DNA of 64,000 bases from Actinoplanes campanulatus (GTDB taxonomy: Bacteria > Actinomycetota > Actinomycetes > Mycobacteriales > Micromonosporaceae). The notes beneath the pieces were generated by a model. It saw nothing but the letters and a program-made list of their open reading frames with translations, had not been told where the DNA came from and ran no database searches. The DNA is taken from the NCBI RefSeq assembly GCF_014647795.1, contig NZ_BMPW01000023.1, positions 124,001-188,000 of the forward strand, written 5' to 3'. Within the stretch, counting starts at the first letter, position 1; every line of letters begins with the position of its first letter. Below are positions 43,131 through 51,829 of the stretch, one piece after another. Position numbers and translations under genes: made by a program.

Positions 43131-43454
43131 GATTCCGGAGTCGCCGACGCCGACCGCGTCTTCCACGCGCTGGCCGACGCGACCCGGCGCGACATCCTGA
43201 CCCGGGTGATCCGCAGCGGGATGTCCGTCTCGGAGCTGGCCCGCCTCTATCCGATGAGCTTCGCCGCGGTGCAGAAGCACGTCGTGGTGCTGGAGCGGGC
43301 CGCCCTGGTCAGCAAGACCCGGCGCGGACGGGAGCAGATCGTGCGGGGAGAGGTCGAGGCGCTGCGCCGGGTGGCGCGGCTGCTGGACGGGTACGAGCGG
43401 TTGTGGCGGCATCGGGCCGCCGCCATCGAGGAGATCCTGGAGGAGGAGCAGTGA
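43122..43454 (+). CDS. ArsR-family regulator
   Basis: Winged-helix repressor of 110 aa. [23 protein letters not shown] (about residues 34-53), preceded by [12 protein letters not shown] and followed by the wing [11 protein letters not shown]. No metal-binding Cys cluster, so it belongs to the SRPBCC-linked ArsR group. Its stop overlaps the next GTG (GTGA), so it is co-translated with the AHSA1 protein. It very likely binds the palindrome on its own start codon. Confidence 0.92.
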   Translation: MVVDSGVADADRVFHALADATRRDILTRVIRSGMSVSELARLYPMSFAAVQKHVVVLERAALVSKTRRGREQIVRGEVEALRRVARLLDGYERLWRHRAAAIEEILEEEQ

Positions 43455-43936
43455 CGGTCATCAGCAGCACCAAGGACGTCGGCGCGCTGACGCTGACCTT
43501 CGTCGCCGAGTTCGCGGCGCCGGTGGACCGGGTCTGGCAGGTCTGGGCCGATCCGCGCAAGCTGGAGCGCTGGTGGGGCCCGCCGACCTGGCCGGCCACC
43601 TTCGACCGGTACGACTTCAAGCCCGGTGGCGCGGTCCGTTACCACATGACCGGGCCGGACGGGACGAAGGCGCGGGGCTGGTGGGCGATCACCGACATCG
43701 ACGAGCCGTCCCGTCTGGAGTTCGACGACGGGTTCGCCGGCGACGACGGCGAGCCGGTGGACCCGGAGGACGTCGGGCACGTCGTGGTCACCCTGGAGGC
43801 GGCCGGCCCGGGCACCCGGATGACGACGGTCAACGTCTTCCGCAGCGCCGAGCAGATGGAGCGGTTGCTCGAGATGGGCCAGGAGGAGGGCATGCGGCAG
43901 GCGATGGGCCAGATCGACGCGATCCTCGCGGACTGA
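43451..43936 (+). CDS. SRPBCC/AHSA1-family protein
   Basis: Small cytoplasmic protein of 161 aa with the START-like ligand-binding fold: [20 protein letters not shown] and [20 protein letters not shown] at the N-terminus, [17 protein letters not shown] in the middle and a C-terminal helix [20 protein letters not shown] 43451 overlaps the ArsR stop. This ArsR-AHSA1 pair is widespread in actinobacteria; its substrate or partner is unknown. Confidence 0.88.
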   Translation: MTVISSTKDVGALTLTFVAEFAAPVDRVWQVWADPRKLERWWGPPTWPATFDRYDFKPGGAVRYHMTGPDGTKARGWWAITDIDEPSRLEFDDGFAGDDGEPVDPEDVGHVVVTLEAAGPGTRMTTVNVFRSAEQMERLLEMGQEEGMRQAMGQIDAILAD

Positions 43937-43954
43937 ACGGCCTGCACCGCGTAT

Positions 43955-43998
43955 CCGGGCACGGTAGCGTCGGAAACGTTCCCGACGACCGTGCCCGG
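43955..43998 (+). terminator. Hairpin between ArsR operon and MCP gene
   Basis: Outer 11-bp stem (43955-43965 with 43988-43998) and inner CGTCGG/CCGACG stem (43968-43973 with 43982-43987). The last two G of the right arm begin the ribosome site GGAGGGG of the next gene, so it may end the ArsR transcript and also hinder MCP translation on read-through mRNA. Confidence 0.65.
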
Positions 43999-44007
43999 AG
44001 GGGCCTG

Positions 44008-45168
44008 ATGCCCACCTGGCTGATCCTGTTGGCCGCGCTGGCCGCGGTGGCCGCCGGTGTGTTCGTGGTTCACCGGCGTGCCCGCCCGGCCGCGGGCGGG
44101 GCGGGCGATCCGGGCGCCGCGGGGCGGATCACGGAACTCACCGAGACGCTGCGGGAGCGCGACGCCGAGTTGGAGCGGCTGCGGGGCGATCTGGACGCGC
44201 ACGAACAGGTCGCGCAGGACCGGCAGCGGGAGCTGAACCAGCGGCTGCGGCGCCGGGCCCGGGAGGCGATCGACGACACGGCCGAGGTGATCGGCGGCAA
44301 GCTGGCGGACGTGGTGCGCCAGGTGGGCGCCGCCAAGGACACGGCGGCCGCCACCCACGAGCGGGTGACGATCACCAGTGACGCGGCGAGCGCGCTGGTC
44401 CGGCGGGCGCACAGCGCCGACGAGGCGGCCACCGCGCTGAACGCCAGCCTGCGCCAGGTGGCCGGGATCGCCAGCGTGATCTCCGGGATCGCCTCGCAGA
44501 CCCGGCTGCTGGCGCTGAACGCCACCATCGAGGCGGTCCGGGCCGGCGAGGCCGGCAGCGGCTTCGCGGTGGTCGCCGACGAGGTGAAGAGCCTGGCCGA
44601 CACGACCGCCGACTCCACCGAGCAGATCACCAGCACGGTCGCCGCGCTGGAGGCGGACGTCGCCCAGATGGGCGAGACGCTGAGCGCGATCATCTCCGAC
44701 GTCGGCGACATCGAGAACGCGATGCGCCACCTCGACGAGATCACCGACCAGCAGCACGACATCGTCGGGCACCTGCACCACAGCGTGGACGCGACGATGG
44801 CCCAGATCGGGGACCTGTCCCACGTGGCCGAGCGGCTGGAGCGCCGCCGGCACGACCGGCTGCCGGTCAAGGGGACGGTCCGGTTGGAGACGGCGTCACT
44901 GCCGGCGCCGGTCACCGCCGAGATGATCGACCTCAGCTCGGACGGGCTGGGCTGCATGATCCCGCCCGGCGCCCGGATCGCGGACGGTGAGCTGGTGCGC
45001 GTCCAGTTCGCGTGGGACGGCCTGGCCGCGGGCGCCGACGCCCGGGTGGTCCGCCGGATGGCACGCGGCGACAGCATGGAGATCGGTCTGGAGTTCCAGG
45101 GCGTGCCCGAGCACACCCGGGACGAGGTGATCCGCTTCCTGTCCCGGCAGATGCCCGCGGAGCCCTAG
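44008..45168 (+). CDS. Minimal MCP-type receptor with C-terminal PilZ domain
   Basis: Protein of 386 aa: one TM segment (residues 3-22), a short coiled coil, a methyl-accepting chemotaxis signalling core with the conserved hairpin tip [20 protein letters not shown] (about 170-189), and a PilZ domain at the end (about 285-380) with the c-di-GMP motifs RRRHDRLPV and DLSSDGLG. No sensing domain and no HAMP are present. ATG 44008 has CGGAGGGGCC upstream. It is probably a cytoplasm-facing module joining c-di-GMP level to chemotaxis-like or cell-organising complexes. No che genes are in the window. Confidence 0.88.
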   Translation: MPTWLILLAALAAVAAGVFVVHRRARPAAGGAGDPGAAGRITELTETLRERDAELERLRGDLDAHEQVAQDRQRELNQRLRRRAREAIDDTAEVIGGKLADVVRQVGAAKDTAAATHERVTITSDAASALVRRAHSADEAATALNASLRQVAGIASVISGIASQTRLLALNATIEAVRAGEAGSGFAVVADEVKSLADTTADSTEQITSTVAALEADVAQMGETLSAIISDVGDIENAMRHLDEITDQQHDIVGHLHHSVDATMAQIGDLSHVAERLERRRHDRLPVKGTVRLETASLPAPVTAEMIDLSSDGLGCMIPPGARIADGELVRVQFAWDGLAAGADARVVRRMARGDSMEIGLEFQGVPEHTRDEVIRFLSRQMPAEP

Positions 45169-45839
45169 CCTTCCACGCCGGTGGCGTCGTGCGGGGCGCC
45201 GACCGGTTTCGACTCCGGGGAGCCGCGCTGCCGCAGATAGATCGAGAGGATCACCATCGACGCGACGGCGAGCAGCTCGGACTGCCAGTTCTGGAGCGTA
45301 CGGCTCCAGAAGTCGGGCTCGATCAGGTATTCCGCCCAGGTGACCGGCTCCTGGAGGTCACGCAGCTGCCGCTCGTTGAAGGCGGCCGCCCCGGCGATCG
45401 ACTGGGCCAGCCAGGAGCCGGCGAACAGCAGCCCCATCACCAGGCCGAGCGAGTTGGACAGCAGCGCCCGGCGCAGTCCGCCGGCGTGCGCCCAGGCGGG
45501 TGAGTCCCCGGTGGCGTACGGGCCGACCTTCTGCTCGCGGTCCGACTCCCGGCCCTCCTCGCCCGGCTTCTTCGACTCCGGGGAGCCTTTCTGGACCAGC
45601 CAGACGGTCAGGAGGATGTAGAGGAAGAACTGGAGGTACTCGGACTGCCAGTTCTCGGCCACGTCGGCGGCGAAGGAGGCCGAGGTCAGGTAGCGGCCCA
45701 GGCCGACCGGCTCCAGCCCCGCGGCGATCTGCTGCTGGTTGAAGTCGGCGTGCCCGGCGAACCCCTGCGCCACCAGCACGATCAGGAAGAGCAGCCCGAA
45801 GACAAGCCCGAGGGAGTTCTCCCGCAGTGCCCGCCTCAC
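45165..45839 (-). CDS. DUF6766-family membrane protein with internal duplication
   Basis: Membrane protein of 224 aa, function unknown. It consists of two homologous halves: [18 protein letters not shown]...[19 protein letters not shown] and [18 protein letters not shown]...[19 protein letters not shown], each with two TM segments and an RGSPESK or KGSPESK tail. It starts at GTG 45839, overlapping the stop of a 27-codon frame as GTGA. The halves are joined by a charged linker. Confidence 0.75.
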   Translation of the reverse strand: MRRALRENSLGLVFGLLFLIVLVAQGFAGHADFNQQQIAAGLEPVGLGRYLTSASFAADVAENWQSEYLQFFLYILLTVWLVQKGSPESKKPGEEGRESDREQKVGPYATGDSPAWAHAGGLRRALLSNSLGLVMGLLFAGSWLAQSIAGAAAFNERQLRDLQEPVTWAEYLIEPDFWSRTLQNWQSELLAVASMVILSIYLRQRGSPESKPVGAPHDATGVEG

Positions 45840-45919
45840 CGGTGCAGCACCCCGAGCACGGCGAAATACACCAGGCCCAGTGTCACCACCGAGAGCAGCA
45901 TCAGGTATTGGAATCGCAT
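45836..45919 (-). CDS. 27-aa single-TM micro-protein
   Basis: ATG 45919 with GAGG 4 nt upstream opens a 27-codon frame, beginning MRFQYLMLLSVVTLGLVYFA and ending in LHR. It is nearly all hydrophobic, enough for one TM helix. Its TGA overlaps the GTG of the DUF6766 gene, as expected for coupled translation. Too short for homology by eye. Confidence 0.5.
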   Translation of the reverse strand: MRFQYLMLLSVVTLGLVYFAVLGVLHR

Positions 45920-45936
45920 TTACCTCACCCACCCCG

Positions 45937-46314
45937 TCACCCGCCCTGGATCCGGCAGTCGTAGGGACGTTCGCCGCGTGAGGTGCAGCCGGCGGCCACC
46001 ACCCGCCAGCCGTCCCGGAAGACCGCCAGGAACACGGCGTCGTCCGCGAACGTGACGAGCGCGCTCTGCCCGTACACCCGGGAATCGGCGACCGGCGACG
46101 GCGCGGTGAGCGCCTCACTCAGAATGCTCTGCTCGCAGGGCGCGTCGATCTCCGCCTCGGTCTCCGGCGCGAGAGCGCCGCAGGCGGCCGCGCCGTCACC
46201 GTCGGCGACCGCCTGGAGGAACGACCGGGCGGTCTCCTCGGCGGCCGACGACCGCTCGCCGAGAGAAGCGCACCCGGCCAGCAGCGTCGTCAGCAGGATC
46301 ACCGCCCATCGCAT
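45937..46314 (-). CDS. Small lipoprotein
   Basis: Lipoprotein of 125 aa with a clear lipobox LLAGC (Cys15). The mature part has two Cys pairs (AAACGAL, IDAPCEQ, VAAGCTS, YDCRIQ) and a NTF2-like look (ARSFLQAVADGDGAAAC; ALVTFADDAVFLAVFRDGWRVV). It lies upstream of the micro-protein and DUF6766 genes on the same strand and may share their transcript. Function unknown. Confidence 0.75.
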   Translation of the reverse strand: MRWAVILLTTLLAGCASLGERSSAAEETARSFLQAVADGDGAAACGALAPETEAEIDAPCEQSILSEALTAPSPVADSRVYGQSALVTFADDAVFLAVFRDGWRVVAAGCTSRGERPYDCRIQGG

Positions 46315-46344
46315 GAGGCGGTGGTTGCCCCGCCGGGCCGTGGT

Positions 46345-46959
46345 TCATGCCTCCTGCGGGAACACGCCCGGTAGATCCTCGGTGAGATAGCGCTGCACGG
46401 CCGGGCCGACCGCGGCGACCAGCGTGTCGGTCGGCGCGGAGGCCAGCGGCTCCACCTTGATCACGTAGCGGGCCATCGCGAGGCCGACCAGGTGGCTGGC
46501 CGCCAGGGTGACCCGCAGATGCGCCTCCGCCGGGTCGAGGCCCAGTCTGGGCACCGCCCGGCGAAGGATCTGGGTGATGATGAACTCGCGGAACAGCTTG
46601 GTGGTCCACTCGGTGCCGACGACCGATCGCAGCAGCGCCACGGCGGCGGCGCCGCGCGGCCCGTCCCACATGGTGAGGAAGGCGCGGACGAACCGGACAC
46701 CGATCTCGTCCCGCTCCCCCGCGGTCGCCTCGTTGATCAGGTCGAGCGGGTCGACCGGCGAGTTCATCGTCTCCAGGAACAGCTTGTCCTTGGTGCCGAA
46801 GTAGTGGTGCACGAGCGCCGGGTCCACCCCGGCGCCGGTCGCGATCGCGCGGATCGAGGCGCCGTCGTACCCCTTCTCGGCGAACGCGCTGCGCGCGGCC
46901 ACGAGAATCGCCTCGCGCGTGTCCGGGTTGCCGGGCCGGCGTCCGGTCCGTCGCACCAT
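46345..46959 (-). CDS. TetR-family regulator of the ABC-2 exporter
   Basis: Regulator of 204 aa: basic arm VRRTGRRPGNPDTREAIL, HTH SIRAIATGAGVDPALVHHYF (about residues 37-56), then a TetR_C-type ligand domain. The start is ATG 46959, with AAAGGGG upstream; a TTG at 46962 is next to it. It is the third gene of a regulator-exporter operon and likely binds GTTGAACTCAAC upstream of the ATPase gene. Confidence 0.88.
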   Translation of the reverse strand: MVRRTGRRPGNPDTREAILVAARSAFAEKGYDGASIRAIATGAGVDPALVHHYFGTKDKLFLETMNSPVDPLDLINEATAGERDEIGVRFVRAFLTMWDGPRGAAAVALLRSVVGTEWTTKLFREFIITQILRRAVPRLGLDPAEAHLRVTLAASHLVGLAMARYVIKVEPLASAPTDTLVAAVGPAVQRYLTEDLPGVFPQEA

Positions 46960-46981
46960 CAAACCCCTTTTCCTGTACGCC

Positions 46982-47710
46982 CTAAGCGGTCCTCCGGCGC
47001 AGGGTGGCCGCGCCGAGGATCAGGGCCACCACGATCGATCCCACCACGACGGTGAGGTCCCGCCACATGATGCCCGTCGGCTCGGCGTGCACACCCACCT
47101 CGGTCAGCGCCTCCACGGAGTAGGACATCGGCAGCACGTTGCTGATCGTCTGGAGCCAGCCGGCCATCTCGTCGCGCGGCACGAACAGCCCGCAGAGCAG
47201 CAGCTGGGGCGCCACCACGAGCGGCATGAACTGCACCGCCTGGAACTCGGTGCGGGCGAAGGCGCTGCACAGCAGGCCGAGCGCGACACCGAGCACGGCG
47301 TTGGCGACCGCGATCAGGATGACCAGGCCGATGCTGCCGGCGGTCCGCATGTCCAGCGCCCAGTACGAGAAGGCGGCCGCGACCGTGGCCTGCGCGGCGG
47401 CCGCGACACCGAACGCCACGCCGTAGCCGAACAACAGATCGATCTTGCCGACCGGGGTGGTGAAGAGCCGCTCCAGCGTGCCGGTGGTGCGTTCCCGCAG
47501 CATGGCGATGCTGGTGATCAGGAACATCACGATGAACGGGAAGACGCCGAGCATGGTGAGGGCGACCCGGTCGAAGACGGCGGGCTGGCCCTCGTACATG
47601 AAGTAGATCAGGGTGATCAGCAGCGTCGGGACCACCACGATGAGGCCGATGGTCCGCGGGTCGTGCCGCAGCTGGCCGAGGATCCGCCGAATCGTGCTCG
47701 CGAGAATCAT
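46982..47710 (-). CDS. ABC-2 type exporter permease
   Basis: Inner-membrane exporter subunit of 242 aa with six TM segments: RRILGQLRHDPRTIGLIVVVP at the start, FLITSIAMLRERTTGTLERL, and LPMSYSVEALTEVG late. The RERTTGTLERL amphipathic motif is typical of daunorubicin-type (DrrB) exporters. It follows the ATPase gene by 55 nt and precedes the TetR gene by 22 nt. Substrate unknown. Confidence 0.9.
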   Translation of the reverse strand: MILASTIRRILGQLRHDPRTIGLIVVVPTLLITLIYFMYEGQPAVFDRVALTMLGVFPFIVMFLITSIAMLRERTTGTLERLFTTPVGKIDLLFGYGVAFGVAAAAQATVAAAFSYWALDMRTAGSIGLVILIAVANAVLGVALGLLCSAFARTEFQAVQFMPLVVAPQLLLCGLFVPRDEMAGWLQTISNVLPMSYSVEALTEVGVHAEPTGIMWRDLTVVVGSIVVALILGAATLRRRTA

Positions 47711-47765
47711 GCCGAGTCTCCCAACTCCCGGACAAGGGCGCGATCATGACGCTCGCTTCGCTCGG

Positions 47766-48491
47766 TCATGCCGCCACCTCTTCTTCCTGGCGCCGGATCA
47801 GGTTGAGGAACGCCTGGTCGAGGTCGTCGACGCCGGCGGCCGCCTTGACGCCGGCCGGGGTGTCGTCGGCGATGAGCGCGCCCTCGCGGATCAGCAGCAG
47901 CCGGTCGCAGCGGTTGGCCTCGTCCATCACGTGACTGGACACCAGGACGGTGGCGCCGTCGGCGGCGAGCCGGCGGAAGTGGTCCCACAGCTCGTCGCGC
48001 AGCACCGGGTCCTGCCCGACGGTCGGCTCGTCGAGGACCAGCAGCTCGGGCCGGCTGACGATCGCGCAGGCCAGCGACGCGCGGCTGCGCTGGCCGCCGG
48101 ACAGGTTCGCCACCAGCTGCCCGCGCGCCGCGGTCAGGCCGACGGCCTCGACCGCCTCGTCGGCGGCGGCCGCCTTGAGACCGTAGAGCGAGGCGAAATA
48201 GCGGGCGTTCTCCGCCACGGTGAGGTCGGCGTAGACGCTCGGCGCCTGGGTCAGGTAACCGATCCGGCGGCGCAGCGGCGTGGAGCCGGCCGGGTGGCCG
48301 AGCACCGTCACCGTGCCGGACGCGACGATCTGCACGCCGACGACGGCGCGCATCAGCGTGGTCTTGCCGCTGCCGCTCGGGCCGAGCAGGCCGGTGACGC
48401 TGCCGCGCGGGATGACACAGGAGAAGCCGTCCAGAACCGTCTTCTTCCCGCGTCTCACGACGAGGTCGCGGACCTCGATCGCTTCGGACAT
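47766..48491 (-). CDS. ABC exporter ATP-binding protein
   Basis: ATPase of 241 aa. Walker A GPSGSGKTT (about residues 35-43), signature LSGGQRSRASLACAI, Walker B LLVLDEPTVGQD, then HVMDEANRCDRLLLIREG. ATG 48491 is preceded by GGAGG at a 4-nt distance; a longer start at 48515 would overlap the operator. It is the first gene of the exporter operon. Confidence 0.92.
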   Translation of the reverse strand: MSEAIEVRDLVVRRGKKTVLDGFSCVIPRGSVTGLLGPSGSGKTTLMRAVVGVQIVASGTVTVLGHPAGSTPLRRRIGYLTQAPSVYADLTVAENARYFASLYGLKAAAADEAVEAVGLTAARGQLVANLSGGQRSRASLACAIVSRPELLVLDEPTVGQDPVLRDELWDHFRRLAADGATVLVSSHVMDEANRCDRLLLIREGALIADDTPAGVKAAAGVDDLDQAFLNLIRRQEEEVAA

Positions 48492-48517
48492 CATTCCTCC
48501 CGGGGAACTCATCAAGT

Positions 48518-48529
48518 GTTGAACTCAAC
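48518..48529. promoter_or_regulatory. TetR operator candidate
   Basis: Palindrome GTTGA-AC-TCAAC, 27 nt before the exporter ATPase start, on the promoter side. It has the TTGA/TCAA half-sites common for TetR repressors. Confidence 0.6.
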
Positions 48530-48566
48530 GGTAGATGAATTCCCCGGGACGGGGCAAGGCTCCCAC

Positions 48567-49211
48567 TCAACACATGATGAAATGGCCCACGTCCTCGTCG
48601 GTGAGCTGCTCGAAGTCCTCGTACCAGCGGCCCACCGCGTAGAACGGGTCGGGCGCGCTCAGGCACACCACCTCGTCGGCCTCGGCGGACAGCGCGTCCC
48701 GGGCCTGCGGCGCGCACACCGGCGCGGCCAGGATCAGCCGGCCCGGGCCCTGTTCGCGCACCCAGCGCAGCGCCGCGTGCGCGGTCACCCCGGTGGCCAG
48801 CCCGTCGTCGATCACGATCACCGTACGGCCGGCCATCGACGGGACGGGACGGCCGCCGCGGTACCGGTGGATCCGGCGCGCCAGCTCGGCCCGCTCGGCC
48901 GCCAGGACATCGGCCAGGCCGGCCTCGGTGACTCCGGCGTAGCGCAGGTTGTCCGGGTCGTAGACGGGCGGGCCGTCCTCGGCGATGGCGCCCACCCCGA
49001 ACTCCGGATGCCGGGGTGAGCCGATCTTGCGGGCCACCACGATGTCGAGATCACCGCCGAGCCGCTCGGCGACCGGCCCGGCCACCGGCAGGCCACCCCG
49101 TGGGAGGGCCAGAACCAGCGGATGCCGGTCGGTGCCGAGAAGGTGCGCCAGCCGGTCGGCGAGTGCCCGGCCCGCCTCGGCGCGATTCGCGAAGATCATC
49201 GCCGGACTCAC
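48567..49211 (-). CDS. Phosphoribosyltransferase domain protein
   Basis: PRTase-fold protein of 214 aa. The PRPP loop is VIVIDDGLATGVTAHAAL (about residues 130-147); LALPRGGLPVAGPVAERL near residue 35 is the usual N-terminal block of this group. GTG 49211 overlaps the previous stop (GTGA); ATG 49199 is an alternative. It is tightly coupled to an alpha/beta hydrolase gene; the same two domains are known as one fused protein in other actinobacteria. The accepted base is unknown. Confidence 0.85.
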   Translation of the reverse strand: MSPAMIFANRAEAGRALADRLAHLLGTDRHPLVLALPRGGLPVAGPVAERLGGDLDIVVARKIGSPRHPEFGVGAIAEDGPPVYDPDNLRYAGVTEAGLADVLAAERAELARRIHRYRGGRPVPSMAGRTVIVIDDGLATGVTAHAALRWVREQGPGRLILAAPVCAPQARDALSAEADEVVCLSAPDPFYAVGRWYEDFEQLTDEDVGHFIMC

Positions 49212-49873
49212 TTCGCCATCGCCGGCACCAGGTGATCGGCGAACCAGTGGCCCGCCTCCCCGGCCACCGTCTCCAGCGCCCCGGGCTCTTCGAACAGGTG
49301 CGTGGCGCCGGCCACGATCCGCAGGTCGGCGCGGATCCGCATGGTGTTACGGGCCTCCTCGTTGAGATCGATCACCTGACGGTCGTGCTCACCGACGATG
49401 AGCAGCGTGGGCGCGCGCACCTCGACCAGAGCCGGCCCGGCCAGATCCGGGCGGCCGCCACGGGACACCACGGCGCACACCGCCGACGGCCGGGCCGCCG
49501 CCGCGACCAGGGCCGCGCCCCCGCCGGTGCTCGCCCCGAACAGGCCGATCGGCAGGGCCGCGGTGGGCGGCTGCACCCGCATCCAGTCGATGATCCCGAC
49601 CAGGCGGTCGGCGAGCAGGCCGATGTCGAAGCGCAGCTCACCGGTACGCGCGTCGCGTACCTCCTCCTCGGGGGTGAGCAGGTCGGCCAGCACGGTGGCG
49701 AACCGGCGCCGGTTGAGCTCGGCGGCCACCACGCGGTTGCGGGGACTGTGCCGGGAGCTGCCGCTGCCGTGGGCGAACAGCACCACCCCGGTGGCGTGCT
49801 CGGGAAGCGTCAGGTCGGCGTCCAGGCTTACCGAACCCAGTTCGATTCGTTCCTGGGTCATCCAGGTCGTCAT
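49208..49873 (-). CDS. Dienelactone hydrolase-like alpha/beta hydrolase
   Basis: Hydrolase of 221 aa with the catalytic Ser in GLFGASTGGGAAL (about residue 118), Asp in LIVGEHDRQV and His in GATHLFEEPG. LFAHGSGSSRHSPRNR near the start supplies the oxyanion hole. ATG 49873 has GAAGGGACGG upstream and is preferred to a more distant in-frame start. First gene of the pair with the phosphoribosyltransferase. Confidence 0.85.
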   Translation of the reverse strand: MTTWMTQERIELGSVSLDADLTLPEHATGVVLFAHGSGSSRHSPRNRVVAAELNRRRFATVLADLLTPEEEVRDARTGELRFDIGLLADRLVGIIDWMRVQPPTAALPIGLFGASTGGGAALVAAAARPSAVCAVVSRGGRPDLAGPALVEVRAPTLLIVGEHDRQVIDLNEEARNTMRIRADLRIVAGATHLFEEPGALETVAGEAGHWFADHLVPAMAK

Positions 49874-50257
49874 CGTCCGTCCCTTCTCATGCGTACAGGG
49901 CGCCGGGGGGACGACGGTCCACCGCGGTTGAATACCCACGGACGGCCGGGAAAACCCTCAGGCGGGCGTACCGGTCACGGTCTTCCGGGCCGATCCGCCG
50001 GCGGCGAACCGGACCGGGCTGGACGGGTTCCCCCGGCGGTCCGCGCCGGTTGAGCGAAACCAGCGTCGTTGATCAGCATGGATACCGCCTCTTGACACCC
50101 CACTTGTGATCGTTAACATACTGGCAATACATCGAGCAGAACCGGTCCGTCCATCCCCAACCGTCCCGGACGGACACCGCGGCGCCCCGGCCCACCGGCA
50201 GGGCGCGCCCGACCCCCCGTATCGATGCGCCACTCCCCGCTCCCCGAAGGGACTGTC
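49874..50257. other. Intergenic control region of the GH43 gene
   Basis: Holds the promoter/operator at 50092-50119 and a roughly 130-nt leader with an 8-bp hairpin (50145-50152 with 50168-50175). No gene is seen. Confidence 0.6.
50092..50119 (+). promoter_or_regulatory. GH43 promoter with arabinose-type operator
   Basis: TTGACA (50092-50097), 16-bp spacer, TAACAT (50114-50119). TGTGATCGTTAACA (50105-50118) fills the spacer and overlaps the -10. Its reverse complement, TGTTAACGATCACA, matches operator O1 of the araA operon at 12 of 14 positions, so the same LacI repressor probably controls both. Confidence 0.75.
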
Positions 50258-51754
50258 ATGTCTCTTGCACGCCTGAAATCCGTCGGAGCCGTCTTCCTCC
50301 TGCTCTTCGCGGTGGCCGTCGCCGTAGAGGCCCGCACTGCGGCGCCGGCCCGCGCCGCCGCCACCTTCACCAACCCGGTGGCCGCCGCGCCGTACGGCGC
50401 CGACCCGTGGGTGGGCTACTACAGCGGCTACTACTACCTGGCCGCGACCACGTGGAACAACCAGGTCGTCATCAAGCGGGCGACCTCGGTGGCCGCGCTG
50501 CCCGGCGCGACCGAGAACGTCGTCTACACCGGAACGGCCACCGCGAGCTGCTGCAACGTGTGGGCGCCGTCGATGCACCGGCTGAACGGCCCGAACGGGT
50601 ACCGCTGGTACCTGTACTACTCGGCCGGCACCGCGGCGTGCTGCGACGGGCAGCGGTCGTTCGTGCTGGAGAGCTCCGGCGACAACCCGCTCGGCCCGTA
50701 CACGTTCAAGGGCCAGCTCAACGTCCAGGCCAACAACGGCTGGGCAATCGACGGCAGTGTGGCGACCATCAACGGCGCCAACTACTTCCTCTACTCGTCC
50801 TGGGTCGGTGACCTGCAGAGCCTGTTCATCGCCCCGATGACCAACCCGTGGACGGTGTCCGCCTACGGGACGCGGATCTCCTACCCGACGTACGACTGGG
50901 AGAAGGTCGGCGGCAACACCGAGGAGGGCCCGTACGTTCTCCAGCGCAACGGGGTCACCTACCTGACCTTCTCGGCCAGCTCCTGCAACACGCCGGACTA
51001 CAAGATCGGGATGCTGACCCTGACCGGCAGCAACCCGCTGTCCGCCTCGTCGTGGACCAAGAAGAGCACCGCGATCTTCCAGCGCAGTGACGCGAACAGC
51101 GTCTACGGCCCGGGCCACCACTCGTTCTTCACGTCGCCGGACGGCACCGAGACGTGGATGGCCTACCACGCCAACGAGACCACCGCCCAGGGCTGCGGCG
51201 CCACCCGGACCACCCGGCTCAAGAAGGTCAGTTTCAACAGCGACGGCACCCCCAACCTGGGTACGCCGGACAAGCTCTCCACCACGCTGACCGCACCCGC
51301 CGGCGACCCGGGCGGCACCGTCTCCTACCCGGTGGCCGGCACCAAGTACCGGATCATCAACCAGGCCAGCGGCAAGGTCCTCGACGCGGCGAACTGCGGC
51401 ACCGCCAACGGCACCGCCATCCAGCAGTGGTCGTCGCTGGGCAACGCCTGCCAGCAGTGGACGTTCACCAAGACGACCAGCGGCTATTACCGGATCACCA
51501 ACGTCAACAGCGGAACCGTGCTCGACTCGGTCAACTGCGGCACCGCCAACGGCACGGCCCTCAACCTGTGGGCCAACCTGAGCAACACCTGTCAGGAGTG
51601 GAGCCTCACCCCGATCAACGGCGGCTACCTGATCGCCAACCGGGGCAACGGCATGGTCCTCGACGTCACCAACTGCGGCACCGCCGACGGCGTGGCCGTA
51701 CGTCAGTGGGCCTCGCTGGGCAACGCCTGCCAGCAGTGGAACATCACGGCCTGA
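50258..51754 (+). CDS. Secreted GH43 arabinanase/arabinofuranosidase with ricin-type CBM13
   Basis: Exported enzyme of 498 aa cutting alpha-1,5-arabinan or arabinofuranosyl side chains. Signal peptide with cleavage near ARA-AA (about 34). Five-blade propeller with expected base Asp in YGADPWVGYY, helper Asp in AIDGSVATING and acid Glu in NTEEGPYVL. The C-terminus (about 365-498) is a ricin-type trefoil with three QQW or QEW repeats (NACQQWTF, NTCQEWSL, NACQQWNI) and GTANGT/GTADGV motifs. ATG 50258 has CGAAGGGACTG. It closely resembles actinobacterial exo-1,5-arabinofuranosidases, although those often carry CBM42. Confidence 0.9.
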   Translation: MSLARLKSVGAVFLLLFAVAVAVEARTAAPARAAATFTNPVAAAPYGADPWVGYYSGYYYLAATTWNNQVVIKRATSVAALPGATENVVYTGTATASCCNVWAPSMHRLNGPNGYRWYLYYSAGTAACCDGQRSFVLESSGDNPLGPYTFKGQLNVQANNGWAIDGSVATINGANYFLYSSWVGDLQSLFIAPMTNPWTVSAYGTRISYPTYDWEKVGGNTEEGPYVLQRNGVTYLTFSASSCNTPDYKIGMLTLTGSNPLSASSWTKKSTAIFQRSDANSVYGPGHHSFFTSPDGTETWMAYHANETTAQGCGATRTTRLKKVSFNSDGTPNLGTPDKLSTTLTAPAGDPGGTVSYPVAGTKYRIINQASGKVLDAANCGTANGTAIQQWSSLGNACQQWTFTKTTSGYYRITNVNSGTVLDSVNCGTANGTALNLWANLSNTCQEWSLTPINGGYLIANRGNGMVLDVTNCGTADGVAVRQWASLGNACQQWNITA

Positions 51755-51777
51755 CCGTCCCCCTCAGCACCACCCAC

Positions 51778-51822
51778 GGCTCCCCGCCAACCCGAGGCGG
51801 GGAGCCATCCCCTTGTCAGGGG
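51778..51822. terminator. Tandem terminator hairpins
   Basis: First hairpin: perfect 11-bp stem (51778-51788 with 51796-51806), 7-nt loop. Second: CCCCT-TGTC-AGGGG (51809-51822) followed by CTCTTTCTC, giving a short U-rich tail. Confidence 0.8.
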
Positions 51823-51829
51823 CTCTTTC

